From Streptantibioticus cattleyicolor NRRL 8057 = DSM 46488 (GTDB lineage Bacteria > Actinomycetota > Actinomycetes > Streptomycetales > Streptomycetaceae), in the NCBI RefSeq assembly GCF_000240165.1, contig NC_017586.1:5407228-5471227 (forward strand): DNA of 64,000 bases, in the 5' to 3' direction. Both the position numbers and the translations under genes were made by a program. The notes under the pieces were generated by a model. It did not search any database. It saw nothing but the letters and a program-made list of their open reading frames with translations, and was not told where the DNA came from. Below are positions 17,308 to 26,908 of this stretch, one piece after another (position 1 is the stretch's first letter; every line of letters starts with the position of its first letter).

Positions 17308-17801
17308 GGATCCGCTCCTCCTGAACGGTTCGATTCACACGGCTCGACCCGGTCGGCGGCGGTGACCATCTGCGTCGGTGGGGCGACGGCGCGCGTCGGC
17401 GGCGCGGGAAGCGCGGAACGCGGATACGTGACTGGACAACGCGCCGACGCGGGCCCTGGTCGGGTGGCCGACGCGGTTGTCGCTCGGTCCACGCTACGTC
17501 AGATGGCCTACCCCCGCATGCCGGACTCCGGGGTGCCCGTCGGGCCGGGGAGTGGTAGCCGTGTCACGTCGTCCGCTGTGCCGTGTCGTGCCGTGTCGTG
17601 TCGCGTCGGCGCGGGTGCCTGCTCCGGTTGCGGGGTGGTGGGGGCCGGAGGAACATCGGACAGGTGCGGTCCCGGCGACCGCCGTCCCGAACCGGCCCGG
17701 CCGTCCGTCCACCGGACGCCGGAAGGCCGGTCGCAGCCACGGTCGCTGCCGCCTCGGAAGCTCCCGATCCCGGTGAACCGACGGGGACCGCTGGAGGACA
17801 G
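17308..17801. other. Divergent promoter region between rppA and accDA
   Basis: 494 bp with no credible gene. It must carry the promoters of both the rppA operon (left) and the acc operon (right). A short tandem of CGTGTCGTGC-like units is at about 17580-17610. I see no clear -35/-10 pair or palindromic operator. Confidence 0.5.
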
Positions 17802-19592
17802 ATGCCCGACAGACCCCCGACAGCCGCCCTCTCCGTGACCAGCCCGGCCCCCGCGACCGGGGTGGAGTGGGCGCGCTGTCACAACTGCCAGGCGATCGTC
17901 TACGGCCGCTCGTTCGCACGGGCCGCCAAGACCTGCCCGGAATGCGGCAGACACGCGCAGCTGACCGCCGCCGAACGCATCGCGCAACTGCTCGACGACG
18001 GCACCGGCGAACCGCTGGAACCCGGTCGCACGCTTCAGGATCCGCTCGGCTTCACCGACTCCCGGCCCTACCCCGAGCGACTGGCCGAGGCCCGCGCGCA
18101 CACCGGCGCCGACTCGGCCGTGCTCGCCGCCACCGGGCTGATCCAGGGCAGCCCGGTGGTGATCGCCGCGATGGACTTCCGGTTCATGGGCGGCAGCATG
18201 GGCAGCGCCGAGGGGGAGGCGGTGACCACCGCCGCCGAGGCCGCGCTGGCCCGCCGCATCCCGCTGGTCATCGCCACCGCGTCGGGCGGCGCGCGGATGC
18301 AGGAGGGCGTCTACTCGCTGTTCCAGATGGCCAAGACCGCGCAGGCGCTGGCCGCGCTGGACGAGGCCGGGGTGCTCACCGTGAGCATCGTCTCCGACCC
18401 CACCTACGGCGGTGTCGCCGCCTCCTTCGCCACCCTCACCGACGTCATCATCGCCGAACCCGGCGCCCGGATGGGGTTCGCCGGACCGCGGGTGATCGAG
18501 CAGACCATCCGCGAACGCCTCCCGGACGGCTTCCAGACCGCCGAGTTCCTCCTCGCCCACGGCCTGGTCGACGCCGTGCTGCCGCGTTCCCGCCACCGCG
18601 ACGCGCTGGCCACCCTGGTGCGCGCCGCCACCCGGCGGGACGCCCCGGCCGGCGGCCCGGCCGACCACGGCGCCATCGTGCGCGACCCGGCGCTGCTGCC
18701 CGTCCGCCCGGCCTGGGACGCGGTACGGACCGCCCGGGACACCGCCCGCCCGACCACCTTGGACCATCTCGGCCGCCTGCTGGACGAGTTCGTGGAGCTG
18801 CACGGCGACCGGGCGAGCGGCGACTGCCGTGCGGTGGTCGCCGGACTCGGGCTCCTCGACGGCCGCCCGCTGGCCGTCATCGGCCACCAGAAGGGCCACA
18901 CCACCAAGGAACTGGCCGACCACGAATTCGGTCTGGCCACCCCGGACGGCTACCGCAAGGCGGCCCGGGTGATGCGGCTCGCCGCCAAACTCGGCGTCCC
19001 GGTGCTCACCCTCATCGACACCCCCGGCGCCTACCCCGGTGTGGACGCCGAGCGCAACGGCCAGGCGGTCGCCATCGCGGAGAACCTGCGGCTGATGTCC
19101 CAGCTGCCGGTCCCGCTGGTGGCCGTCGTGCTGGGCGAGGGCGGCAGCGGCGGCGCCCTCGCGCTGGCTGTCGCCGACCGGGTGCTGGTCGGCGAGAACG
19201 CCGTCTACTCGGTGATCAGCCCGGAGGGTTGCGCCGCCATCCTGTGGCACGACCGCGCCGCCGCCCCGGAAGCCGCCGAGGCGCTCGGGCTGGACGCCCG
19301 CTCGCTGCTCGGCCACGGCCTGGTGGACGGGGTCGTCCCGGAACCCGAAGGGGGCGCCCAGCGCGACCCGGACCAGGCCGCGGAACGGCTGCGCGGGGCG
19401 GTACGGGCCGCCTTCGGCGAGCTGGCCGGCGTTCCGGCGCCGGAGCTGGTCGCGGCCAGGCGCCGCCGGTTCCGCCGGACCGGGGTGGCCCCGCCCGGCG
19501 GGTCGGAACGCCGTCCCGGCCGTTCCCCGGACCTCACCTCCCCACCCCCGGACCCACCCTTCGATCCGCCCGAGGACAAGGACCTGGCATGA
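17802..19592 (+). CDS. accDA: Acetyl-CoA carboxylase carboxyltransferase, fused beta and alpha subunits
   Basis: 596 residues from ATG 17802 (GGAGG at 8 nt). The N-terminal half is AccD-like: a four-Cys zinc ribbon (C26, C29, C45, C48), [13 protein letters not shown] and S-G-G-A-R-M-Q-E-G. The second half (from about residue 320) is AccA-like, with [11 protein letters not shown]-type start, G-A-Y-P-G-V-D-A-E and G-E-G-G-S-G-G-A. It transfers CO2 from carboxybiotin to acetyl-CoA to make malonyl-CoA. A Pro-rich tail ends in ATGA overlap with accB. Primary Streptomyces ACC uses a different AccA/AccB/AccE set, and fused accDA genes usually accompany aromatic polyketide clusters. Confidence 0.92.
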   Translation: MPDRPPTAALSVTSPAPATGVEWARCHNCQAIVYGRSFARAAKTCPECGRHAQLTAAERIAQLLDDGTGEPLEPGRTLQDPLGFTDSRPYPERLAEARAHTGADSAVLAATGLIQGSPVVIAAMDFRFMGGSMGSAEGEAVTTAAEAALARRIPLVIATASGGARMQEGVYSLFQMAKTAQALAALDEAGVLTVSIVSDPTYGGVAASFATLTDVIIAEPGARMGFAGPRVIEQTIRERLPDGFQTAEFLLAHGLVDAVLPRSRHRDALATLVRAATRRDAPAGGPADHGAIVRDPALLPVRPAWDAVRTARDTARPTTLDHLGRLLDEFVELHGDRASGDCRAVVAGLGLLDGRPLAVIGHQKGHTTKELADHEFGLATPDGYRKAARVMRLAAKLGVPVLTLIDTPGAYPGVDAERNGQAVAIAENLRLMSQLPVPLVAVVLGEGGSGGALALAVADRVLVGENAVYSVISPEGCAAILWHDRAAAPEAAEALGLDARSLLGHGLVDGVVPEPEGGAQRDPDQAAERLRGAVRAAFGELAGVPAPELVAARRRRFRRTGVAPPGGSERRPGRSPDLTSPPPDPPFDPPEDKDLA

Positions 19593-20206
19593 CCACCAAT
19601 CACTACGCCAAGGAGTTCGAACCCTTGAAGACCGGCCAGGACGCCATCCCGGAGCTGACCCCGGGAGCGGCGGCCGAACGGCTCGCGCACACCGCGACCC
19701 GGCTGGCGCACGCCCTCGACGCCCCGCTGCGCCGCATCCGCGTCCAGCAGGGCGAGACCAGCGTCGAGCTGGAATGGCCCGAATACGGCGCCCCCGAGGC
19801 CGAGGCGGTGACGGCCCGAGCCGAAGCGGCGGCCACCGCGCCGGCCCATCTCACCGGCGCCGCCGCGGAGGCCACCGGCCCGGCCGGCGATCCGCCCGGC
19901 GCGTGTGTCACCGCGCCCATGGTCGGCACCTTCTACCACGCCCCCGAACCGGGTGCCGCCCCCTTCGTCCAGGTCGGCGACCTGGTGGAGAAGGGCCAGC
20001 AGATCGGCATCGTGGAGGCGATGAAGCTGATGAACCCCATCGAGTCCGACACCCGCGGCCGGGTCACCGCCCTGCTGGTGGAGGACGGCCGCCCGGTCGA
20101 GTACGACCAGCCGCTGGTGGCCCTCGAACCGGTGGCCGACGACGAGGCCGACGCCTCCGACCCGGCCCCCGGCCCGTCCGCCCTGTCCGCCCGTGAACCC
20201 GTGTGA
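19589..20206 (+). CDS. accB: Biotin carboxyl carrier protein
   Basis: 205 residues. The biotinyl domain is at the C-terminal half (about residues 105-180): [13 protein letters not shown], then the biotin site E-A-M-K-L-M-N with Lys146. An Ala/Pro-rich linker (about 68-104) joins it to an N-terminal helical part, the normal BCCP layout, and a 25-residue acidic tail is extra. It carries CO2 between the biotin carboxylase and the carboxyltransferase encoded on either side. Its ATG overlaps the accDA stop. Confidence 0.94.
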   Translation: MTTNHYAKEFEPLKTGQDAIPELTPGAAAERLAHTATRLAHALDAPLRRIRVQQGETSVELEWPEYGAPEAEAVTARAEAAATAPAHLTGAAAEATGPAGDPPGACVTAPMVGTFYHAPEPGAAPFVQVGDLVEKGQQIGIVEAMKLMNPIESDTRGRVTALLVEDGRPVEYDQPLVALEPVADDEADASDPAPGPSALSAREPV

Positions 20207-20210
20207 GCGC

Positions 20211-21590
20211 ATGTTCTCCAACGTCCTGATAGCGAACCGGGGCGAGATCGCCGTCCGGGTGGCCCGGGCCTGCCGCGAACTCGGCATCCGCAGCATCGCC
20301 GTGCACTCCACCGCGGACCAGGGCTCCGAGGTGCTGCGGCTCGCCGACGAGACCGTGCAGATCGGCCCGGCCGCCGCCCGCCGCAGCTACCTCAACCCGG
20401 CCGCCGTGATCTCCGCCGCCCTGCAGACCGGTGCCGAGGCGATCCACCCGGGGTACGGCTTCCTCTCCGAGGACCCCGACTTCGCGGAGATCTGCGAGGC
20501 GTACGGCATCACCTTCATCGGCCCGCCCGCGCCGCTCATGCGCGACCTGGGCGACAAGGCCCGGGCCCGCGCGCTGATGGCCCGCGCCGGGCTGCCCACG
20601 CTGCCCGGCAGCGACGGCCCGGTGCAGGACGAGGCCGCCGTCGAGGCGGTCGCCGCCGAGGTCGGCTTCCCGCTGATCGTCAAGGCGGTGGCGGGCGGCG
20701 GCGGACGCGGCATGGCCGTGGTGCACGACGCCGCCGAACTGCTGCCGGTCTACCGCAAGACCCGGGCCGGCGCCCAACTGCTCTTCGGCGACGGCCGGGT
20801 CTACCTGGAGCGCTACCTGCCCACCGCACGCCACGTCGAGGTGCAGGTCCTCGCCGACGCGCATGGCAACGTTGTCCACCTCGGCGAGCGGGACTGCTCC
20901 GTCCAGCGCCGCCACCAGAAGCTGCTGGAGGAGACCCCGGCACCCAACCTGCCGGCCGAAGTGACCGGGCGGATGGGCGAGATGGCCGTGCGGGGCGTGC
21001 GGGCCCTGGGCTACACCGGGGTGGGCACCTTCGAGTTCCTGGTGGACGAGGCGGGCCGGTTCACCTTCATGGAGATCAACGGCCGCATCCAGGTGGAGCA
21101 CCCGGTGACCGAGCAGGTGACCGGGATCGACCTGGTCCAGGAGCAGATCAAGGCCGCCGCCGGGGTGCCGCTCGCCATCCGCCAGGAGGACGTGCGGCGC
21201 ACCGGCGTGGCCATGGAGTGCCGGGTCAACACCGAGGACCCGGCCCGCGACTTCACCCCGACCGCGGGCACGCTCACCGACTTCCGGGTGCCCGGCGGCC
21301 CGTTCACCCGGGTCGACTCGCACGCCTACACCGGCTGGCGGGTCCCGGCCGACTACGACTCGCTGCTGGCCAAGGTGGTGGTGTGGGCGCCGGACCGGGC
21401 GGGCGCGGTGGCCCGGATGGACCGGGCCCTGGCCGAACTGGTGGTTTCCGGCCCCGGGGTGCACACCACGGCGGACTTCCTGCGCGCCGTCCTCGCCGAG
21501 GAGTCGTTCCGGGCCGGCCGCCACACCACGTCCATCGTGGCGTCGATGGCGGCGGTCGGCGCCGACGGTCACCGCCGCCCCGGCGGTTAG
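20211..21590 (+). CDS. accC: Biotin carboxylase subunit of acetyl-CoA carboxylase
   Basis: 459 residues from ATG 20211; a GTG at 20193 would add six. The family start M-F-S-N-V-L-I-A-N-R-G-E-I-A fits the ATG. The ATP-grasp parts are present: the Gly-rich A-G-G-G-G-R-G-M loop, H-P-G-Y-G-F-L-S-E, E-R-D-C-S-V-Q-R-R-H-Q-K and N-G-R-I-Q-V-E-H-P-V-T-E; in the last, the usual N-P-R or N-T-R is N-G-R. It carboxylates biotin on AccB with ATP and bicarbonate. The C-terminal BCCP found in the primary actinobacterial alpha subunit is absent, consistent with a separate accB. It is four bases downstream of accB, last in the operon. Confidence 0.94.
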   Translation: MFSNVLIANRGEIAVRVARACRELGIRSIAVHSTADQGSEVLRLADETVQIGPAAARRSYLNPAAVISAALQTGAEAIHPGYGFLSEDPDFAEICEAYGITFIGPPAPLMRDLGDKARARALMARAGLPTLPGSDGPVQDEAAVEAVAAEVGFPLIVKAVAGGGGRGMAVVHDAAELLPVYRKTRAGAQLLFGDGRVYLERYLPTARHVEVQVLADAHGNVVHLGERDCSVQRRHQKLLEETPAPNLPAEVTGRMGEMAVRGVRALGYTGVGTFEFLVDEAGRFTFMEINGRIQVEHPVTEQVTGIDLVQEQIKAAAGVPLAIRQEDVRRTGVAMECRVNTEDPARDFTPTAGTLTDFRVPGGPFTRVDSHAYTGWRVPADYDSLLAKVVVWAPDRAGAVARMDRALAELVVSGPGVHTTADFLRAVLAEESFRAGRHTTSIVASMAAVGADGHRRPGG

Positions 21591-21597
21591 CGCCGCG

Positions 21598-22452
21598 TCA
21601 GTCGCGGGCGCGCACCTCGATGTGGCCGTCGCGCACCCGGGTCTCGTACACCGGCTGCGGGGAGGAGGCCGGGCCGTGCACCACGGTGCCGTCGGCGAGC
21701 GAGAAGGTGCTGCCGTGCCAGGGGCAGGTGACGCAGCCGCCGGAGATCTTCCCCTGGTCGAGCGGGCCGCCCAGGTGGCTGCAGGTGTTGGCGAGGGCGT
21801 GGATCGCACCGCCGGAGCGGTGCAGCAGCACCACCGCGTCCCCGGCCCGCACCGCGCGCTGCGCTCCCTCGCCGAGTTCCGACTCGGCCAGCACCGGCGT
21901 CCACTCGCCGGGACGCTGCTCGAACGCGGTGCGGTTGGCGTTGACCACGTCCACGAAGGTCAGGTGGCCGCCGAGGTAGCCGCCGGCCATCAGCGCCCCG
22001 AGGCCGGCCAGCCCCAGCACCCGGCCCCGGCCGCGCCGCCCGGCGCACCGCGCGGCCAGCGACGCCGTGTAGAGCACCAGCGCCGCCGAGTTGGCCGCCG
22101 CGTGCGCCACCCCGACCCGGCGGGCCCCGCCCTTGGTGTCCGACCAGTCGTTCCACCCGGCCGCGGCGGTCGGCAGCGCGGAGAGGACCCCGGTGACCAC
22201 CAGCAGGTCGGCGGCGCGGCGGGAGCGGCGCCCGCCGGCCAGGTCCAGCAGCGCGGACATCGACCACGCCCCGATCGGCACGTCGGTGAGCACCGGGTGC
22301 AGCGGGTGGCCGAGGTTGGTGCCGCTGAGCAGGTCACGCAGCGGCTGGCGGCGGGCGAGGAAGCCGCGTACCGCCCGGGAGAGCGGTTCGGCTGCCGCGT
22401 CGAGCGCCGTCATGTGCTCCAGACGCTTGGCGAGTTGGTGAAGGACGGCCAT
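21598..22452 (-). CDS. DUF2231 membrane domain fused to Rieske 2Fe-2S domain
   Basis: 284 residues. Residues 1-165 form a DUF2231 domain with four likely membrane helices (G-H-P-L-H-P-V-L-T-D-V-P-I-G-A-W is the signature). Residues 180-284 form a Rieske domain with C-S-H-L-G-G and C-P-W-H-G-S-T-F, giving two Cys and two His ligands for a 2Fe-2S cluster. It is probably a membrane-bound electron carrier or redox sensor; no redox partner is adjacent. It converges with accC (8 bp between stops). The ATG has GGGAG upstream. Confidence 0.88.
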   Translation of the reverse strand: MAVLHQLAKRLEHMTALDAAAEPLSRAVRGFLARRQPLRDLLSGTNLGHPLHPVLTDVPIGAWSMSALLDLAGGRRSRRAADLLVVTGVLSALPTAAAGWNDWSDTKGGARRVGVAHAAANSAALVLYTASLAARCAGRRGRGRVLGLAGLGALMAGGYLGGHLTFVDVVNANRTAFEQRPGEWTPVLAESELGEGAQRAVRAGDAVVLLHRSGGAIHALANTCSHLGGPLDQGKISGGCVTCPWHGSTFSLADGTVVHGPASSPQPVYETRVRDGHIEVRARD

Positions 22453-22574
22453 CGCGTGCACTCCCTGTCGGACGGGTCGGTGTGCTGCGTTCGGTGGTGC
22501 TGCGTGCCCCCCAGGGGTAACCGGAGCGGCCGGAGGGCAAACGCACCAACCGGGTGGGCGCCGCCCGGCCACGG

Positions 22575-23504
22575 TCAGCGACGCGCGCCCGCGTCGCGCG
22601 CGCCGCCCGGCGAACGCGGCGTACCGGAGGCGTCGGGGGTCTCCTGCTCCAGCAACGGCGAACGCCCGAGCACCAGCACCGCGGTGACCACCGCCGCCCC
22701 GCCGGCCAGCGCCACCAGCAGATACCAGCCGCCCCGCACCTGCTCGTGGAAGACGAGCACCCCCCACAGCACCGACACCAGCGGGTCGGTGAGGGTGAGC
22801 CCCGGCTGCGCGGCCAGCAGGTTGCCCGAGTGCAGCGCCGCCTGGAGCAGCATCATGCCGATCAGCCCGGTGCCCACCATGACGTACAGCTGCCAGGAGG
22901 TGACGACCGCGCCGACGCCCTGGTCGGAACGGCTCATCGCGCCCTTCATCAGCGCCGCGGTCAGCCCGAACTGCGCCCCGGCGGCCACCCCGTAGGCCGC
23001 CGCCGACCTGCTGCCGCCCGCCGTGCCGTCCCGCGTCCGGCCGGTGCGCCCCCACCGGACGAGGACGGCGACCACGAGGAGGTTGACCCCGACCGCCAGC
23101 ACCCACTCGTACCAGGGCACCGTGAGCGCGTCGCCGGGGGAGGGGTCGAGCGCGTAGAGCAGCGCGGCGAGTCCGGCGGTCATGGCGATGGCCGGCACCC
23201 ACTCCCGGGACCGCAGCCTGGCGCCGAACACCCACGAGGCGGTCAGCAGCGTCAGCGGCAGCTCGAAGACGAGGATCGGCTCGACCACCGACAGATCGCC
23301 ATGGGCCAGCGCGGTGGCCTGGAGCAGGAAGCCGGCGATCACCGCCAGGACGCCCAGGCACCACACCGGGCGGCGCAGCAGCACCAGGATCAGCCCGGGC
23401 CCCGGCCCGTGACCGGACGGCAGCTCCCGGTTGGCCTTGCGCTGGAGCACCGAGGCGGCGGCGTTGGCGCACGCCGCGAGCACGGCCAGCAGATAGGTCA
23501 GCAA
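22575..23504 (-). CDS. DMT-family integral membrane transporter
   Basis: From the TTG at 23504 (AGGAGAAGG at 6 nt) the product has 309 residues; the frame is open further upstream but that part is Pro/Arg-rich and unlikely to be coding. About nine to ten membrane helices are evident, starting L-T-Y-L-L-A-V-L-A-A-C-A-N-A. The segments V-L-Q-R-K-A-N and E-P-I-L-V-F-E-L-P-L-T-L are typical of the actinomycete DMT group also seen next to redox genes. The cargo is unknown. It ends with an acidic/basic cytoplasmic tail. It lies 122 bp upstream of the Rieske gene on the same strand and may be co-transcribed with it. Confidence 0.82.
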   Translation of the reverse strand: MLTYLLAVLAACANAAASVLQRKANRELPSGHGPGPGLILVLLRRPVWCLGVLAVIAGFLLQATALAHGDLSVVEPILVFELPLTLLTASWVFGARLRSREWVPAIAMTAGLAALLYALDPSPGDALTVPWYEWVLAVGVNLLVVAVLVRWGRTGRTRDGTAGGSRSAAAYGVAAGAQFGLTAALMKGAMSRSDQGVGAVVTSWQLYVMVGTGLIGMMLLQAALHSGNLLAAQPGLTLTDPLVSVLWGVLVFHEQVRGGWYLLVALAGGAAVVTAVLVLGRSPLLEQETPDASGTPRSPGGARDAGARR

Positions 23505-23837
23505 CGCAGCCTTCTCCTGCCTCGCGTACCGGAACGGGACCTCGCGTCCGGCGTGGCCAGTCCCCGTGCAGTGTCGCACGGGGACGTCGGGGCGGCCCGA
23601 CGGGTGGTGCGGTGTCCTCCCCGGTCCACGGGTTCCCCCGACGCCTCGCGGGTACCCGCCTGGCGCGACGGTCATGGCCGGGCACCCGGCCGCCCGGCCG
23701 TCCGTTGGCTCCGGCGGAGGCGTATGAGTGAAGAGAACTCGGGTAATTCATCACATTACGTACATATCTCAGTACCGTGTGAGGTAGGGATCGGCTCTGC
23801 GGGCTGCCGAGCAGACCCTCAACGACGAGGAGCGTCC
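23505..23837. other. Divergent intergenic region
   Basis: 333 bp between the DMT transporter and the SDR gene. It has the most A+T-rich stretch of this part (about 23742-23780, with ATTCATCACATTACGTACAT), a likely promoter site for one of the two divergent genes. I see no gene or strong hairpin. Confidence 0.45.
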
Positions 23838-24692
23838 ATGCGGGACCGCGCGCCCTTGGAAACGGCCCGGACGGCCACGGCGGGGACGGCGCCACGCCGG
23901 GCCCCGGTGGTCACCCCGATCCGGCCGCGTGCCGCCGGCCCGGGCACGGCCCCGGTCGCCATGGTCACCGGCGCCTCCTCCGGCATCGGCGCCGCGGTGG
24001 CCGCCCGGCTCGGCACGGCCGGGGACTGGGAACTGCTGCTCAACGGCCGGGACGTGGAACGCCTGGCCGCCGTCGCCGGCCGCACCGGCGGCATCTCGCT
24101 CCCCGGCGACCTGTCCACCCCCGAGCGCTGCCGCCAACTCGCGGACCGCGCGCTCGGCGTGCACGGCCGGGTCGACGTGCTCATCGCCAACGCCGGCATC
24201 GGCTGGGCCGGCCGCTTCACCGACATGCCCGCCGACGCCGTCGACCGGCTGCTCGCGGTCAACCTCGCCTCCCCGGTGCACCTGGTACGGGCGCTCCTGC
24301 CCGGCATGGTGCGGCGCGGCGGCGGCCACGTGGTGCTGGTGGCCTCCATCGCCGGAAGCGTCGGGGTGGGCGAGGAGGCGGTCTACTCGGCGACCAAGGC
24401 CGCCGTGTGCGCCTTCGCCGACAGCCTGCGGTACGAGGTCAGCGGCGACGGCGTCCACGTCTCGGTGGTCGTCCCCGGCGTCGTCGACACCCCGTTCTTC
24501 GCCCGCCGCGGCGCCCTGTACACCCGGCAGGCCCCGCGCCCCGTGCCGCCCGAACGCGTCGCCGCGGCCGTCCACGGGGTGCTGCGCAGGCCCCGCGAGG
24601 AGGTCTTCGTCCCCGGCTGGATGCGGCTCCCGGCCCGCCTGCACGGCGCCGCCCCCACGGTGTTCCGCCGCCTGGCCGCCAGATTCGCCTGA
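23838..24692 (+). CDS. Short-chain dehydrogenase/reductase
   Basis: 284 residues from ATG 23838 (GAGGAG at 6 nt). A 38-residue Arg/Ala/Pro-rich start precedes the Rossmann fold: T-G-A-S-S-G-I-G (about 44-51), N-A-G, the catalytic Ser in V-A-S-I-A-G-S and the Y-S-A-T-K catalytic Tyr/Lys. It should be an NAD(P)-dependent oxidoreductase; the substrate is unknown. The C-terminal R-L-P-A-R-L-H-G and helix resemble membrane-associated SDRs acting on lipids. Confidence 0.88.
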   Translation: MRDRAPLETARTATAGTAPRRAPVVTPIRPRAAGPGTAPVAMVTGASSGIGAAVAARLGTAGDWELLLNGRDVERLAAVAGRTGGISLPGDLSTPERCRQLADRALGVHGRVDVLIANAGIGWAGRFTDMPADAVDRLLAVNLASPVHLVRALLPGMVRRGGGHVVLVASIAGSVGVGEEAVYSATKAAVCAFADSLRYEVSGDGVHVSVVVPGVVDTPFFARRGALYTRQAPRPVPPERVAAAVHGVLRRPREEVFVPGWMRLPARLHGAAPTVFRRLAARFA

Positions 24693-24737
24693 CGGACGCG
24701 GGTATTCGGCCCGCAGGCCGGCACCGGACCGCCGGGG

Positions 24738-25877
24738 TCAGCGGGGCGGGGGGTGCGGGGTGGCTACGGGGGAGTCGGCGAGGCCGGCGGCGCGGGCCAC
24801 GAGGGCGGCCGGGTCGGCGGTGAACAGGGCGCGGCCGGCGGCTATCCGGGCCCGGCGCAGGGGGCCGTCGGCGGCGAGGGCGGTCACCTCCGCCAGCAGC
24901 CGCCCGGGGCGCTCGACATGGCTGGAGAGCCCGTCGGCGGCCATCCGGCGGGCCCCGTCCACCCCGTGCCCGGGGATCGGACGGTAGCCGACCACCGGAA
25001 CCCCGGCGGCCAGCGCCTGCGCCGCGGTCTGCCCGGCCGCGTTCTCCACCAGCACCCGCACCGCGGAGAGCACCGCCGGCATGTCGTCCACCCACCCCAG
25101 CGGCAGCGCCCCGGGTATCCGCGCGACCCGCCTGCGCAACGCCTCGTTGCGACCGCACAGCACCACCGGCAGGCAGCCGCCCCGGCTCAGCGTCTCCACC
25201 GTCCGCGCCAGCCCCGCGCCCACCCCCCAGGCCCCGCTGGAGACCAGCACCGGGGTACGCCCCGGGGCCCGCCGCCCGAACCACCCGGCGTACCCGGCGT
25301 CGGGCGGGCCCCCGGCGACCTCCTCGAACCCCGGTGGCACCACCGGCCCCGGGGCGCGGGCGTCGCCGCCGCCCAGCGCGCGCACCTGCTCGGCGACCCG
25401 CGGCGTCGGACACAGATGCAGGTCGTTGGCGGGGTGCACCCACTGCCGGTGCGCGGCGAAGTCGGTGACCACCACCACGCTGGGCACCTGGAGCTGCCCG
25501 GCCGCGCGCAGCCGCCCGCACGCCTGCGCCGCCAGGTGGAACGTGGAGACCACCGCCCGCGGCGGCCGGTCCGCCCGGGCCAGCAGCCGGGCCAGCGCGC
25601 GCGCCGCCGGGACCACCACCGGCGAGGTGTCGGCCACCGGACGGCCGCGCGGGGTGAAGAACGCCCGGTAGATCCCCTCGTACAGCGGTGGCGCGTACCG
25701 CACGGTGGTGGCGTAGAAGGCCCGCAGCGCCGCCCCCGACCGCCCCGGCAGCAGCCCGAGGACGTCCACGATCCACGGCGCCGCCCCCCGCTCGCCCAGC
25801 CGCCGGGCCAGTTCGCCGGCCACCGCGTCATGGCCGGCGCCCATCCCGGCGCTGAGGATCACCACCCGTTCCGCCAC
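24738..25877 (-). CDS. MGDG-synthase-like glycosyltransferase (GT28)
   Basis: 379 residues from GTG 25877 (AAGG upstream). The N-terminus A-E-R-V-V-I-L-S-A-G-M-G-A-G-H-D is the sugar-lipid acceptor loop of MGDG synthases and MurG-like enzymes. The C-terminal half has V-S-S-G-A-W-G-V-G, a nucleotide-sugar region (G-W-V-D-D-M-P) and E-N-A-A-G-Q-T-A-A-Q-A-L-A-A-G-V-P-V-V-G-Y. It should glycosylate a membrane lipid such as diacylglycerol. No signal peptide is present; it would bind the inner membrane face. The divergent neighbour is a polysaccharide deacetylase, suggesting envelope glycan work. Confidence 0.85.
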   Translation of the reverse strand: MAERVVILSAGMGAGHDAVAGELARRLGERGAAPWIVDVLGLLPGRSGAALRAFYATTVRYAPPLYEGIYRAFFTPRGRPVADTSPVVVPAARALARLLARADRPPRAVVSTFHLAAQACGRLRAAGQLQVPSVVVVTDFAAHRQWVHPANDLHLCPTPRVAEQVRALGGGDARAPGPVVPPGFEEVAGGPPDAGYAGWFGRRAPGRTPVLVSSGAWGVGAGLARTVETLSRGGCLPVVLCGRNEALRRRVARIPGALPLGWVDDMPAVLSAVRVLVENAAGQTAAQALAAGVPVVGYRPIPGHGVDGARRMAADGLSSHVERPGRLLAEVTALAADGPLRRARIAAGRALFTADPAALVARAAGLADSPVATPHPPPR

Positions 25878-26212
25878 GTTTCCACCGCCTTGTCCGGCCC
25901 CCCGGCGCCACGGCCGCCGAACCGGCCGCGAAACCGTGCGTGCCCTTGCTCCTTCCGGGTACCCCGTACCCTTGCCGACCCCCGCCGGGGCGCTGAGCCA
26001 CCAGTACCCCGGCGGAACGTTCCGAACCGGCCAGGCCGTCCCGCACGGCCCCGGCGCCGCGGCGTCATCCGCAGTCGAAGGGAGCCACGACGCGTAACGC
26101 GACCACGGCACCGCGCACCGTCCGCCCCGGCCGTCCGGCGAGCCCACCGGCCGGGGCGGCGGCGGACGCGCGGGCCCCACGTACCGCACGGGCGGGTCTG
26201 GCGGCGGCGGCC
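25878..26212. other. Divergent region, possibly including the true deacetylase start
   Basis: 335 bp. A good GAAGGGAG ribosome-like site is at about 26077-26084, and the deacetylase frame is open from there, but no ATG/GTG/TTG follows at the proper distance. The deacetylase may therefore start upstream of its first ATG. Otherwise I see only the expected promoters. Confidence 0.4.
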
Positions 26213-26896
26213 ATGGTGGCGGCCTGGCACATCGGGCCGGCCGCCACCTGGTTGCCGCCGGTGCGCCGCGTGCTGTGGCCGGCGCTCGACGGGCGGGGCA
26301 GGGCCGACCACGTCGCCCTGACCTTCGACGACGGCCCCGATCCGGTGAGCACGCCGCTGTTCTTGGACACCCTGGACCGGCTGGGCGTCCGTGCCACGTT
26401 CTTCGTGCTCGGCCGGCCGCTGCGCCGCGACCCCTGGGTCGCCCGCGAACTGGTCGCCCGCGGCCACGAGGTGGCCGTGCACGGCTGGGAGCACCGCCGT
26501 CCCTGGCGGCCCGGGCCGCGGCGCGATCTGCGGGAGACCGGCTGGGCGGTGGAGGCGGTCACCGAGGTGTGCGGGACCCCGCCGCGGTGGTACCGCCCGC
26601 CCTACGGCATCCTCACCGGCGGGCTGTGGGCCGCCGCCCGCCACCACGGGCTGCGGCCGGTGCTGTGGTCGGCGTGGGGCCGCGACTGGGTCGCCGGGGC
26701 CACCGCGCGCGGGGTCCTGGACACCCTCGCCCCGGGGCTGCGGGGCGGGGCGACCGTGCTGCTGCACGACTCCGACCGCACCTCGGCCCCGCGCTCCTGG
26801 CAGGCCACGCACGCCGCCCTTCCCGCCCTGATATCCCGCTGCCGCGAACTCGGCCTGACGGTGGGCCCGTTGAGCGACCACCAGGTGGACGGCTGA
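26213..26896 (+). CDS. Polysaccharide deacetylase (NodB homology domain)
   Basis: 227 residues from the first ATG. The NodB motifs are T-F-D-D-G-P-D (catalytic base Asp39 and metal Asp40), H-G-W-E-H (metal His pair near 88-92), R-P-P-Y-G and a late L-L-H-D-S. This is a metal-dependent N-deacetylase of peptidoglycan or chitin-like chains. An Ala-rich hydrophobic segment precedes the domain; together with in-frame codons upstream it may form a signal anchor, so the enzyme is likely exported. The real start may be upstream because no ribosome site precedes 26213. Confidence 0.85.
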   Translation: MVAAWHIGPAATWLPPVRRVLWPALDGRGRADHVALTFDDGPDPVSTPLFLDTLDRLGVRATFFVLGRPLRRDPWVARELVARGHEVAVHGWEHRRPWRPGPRRDLRETGWAVEAVTEVCGTPPRWYRPPYGILTGGLWAAARHHGLRPVLWSAWGRDWVAGATARGVLDTLAPGLRGGATVLLHDSDRTSAPRSWQATHAALPALISRCRELGLTVGPLSDHQVDG

Positions 26897-26908
26897 CGGT
26901 GCCGGGGC

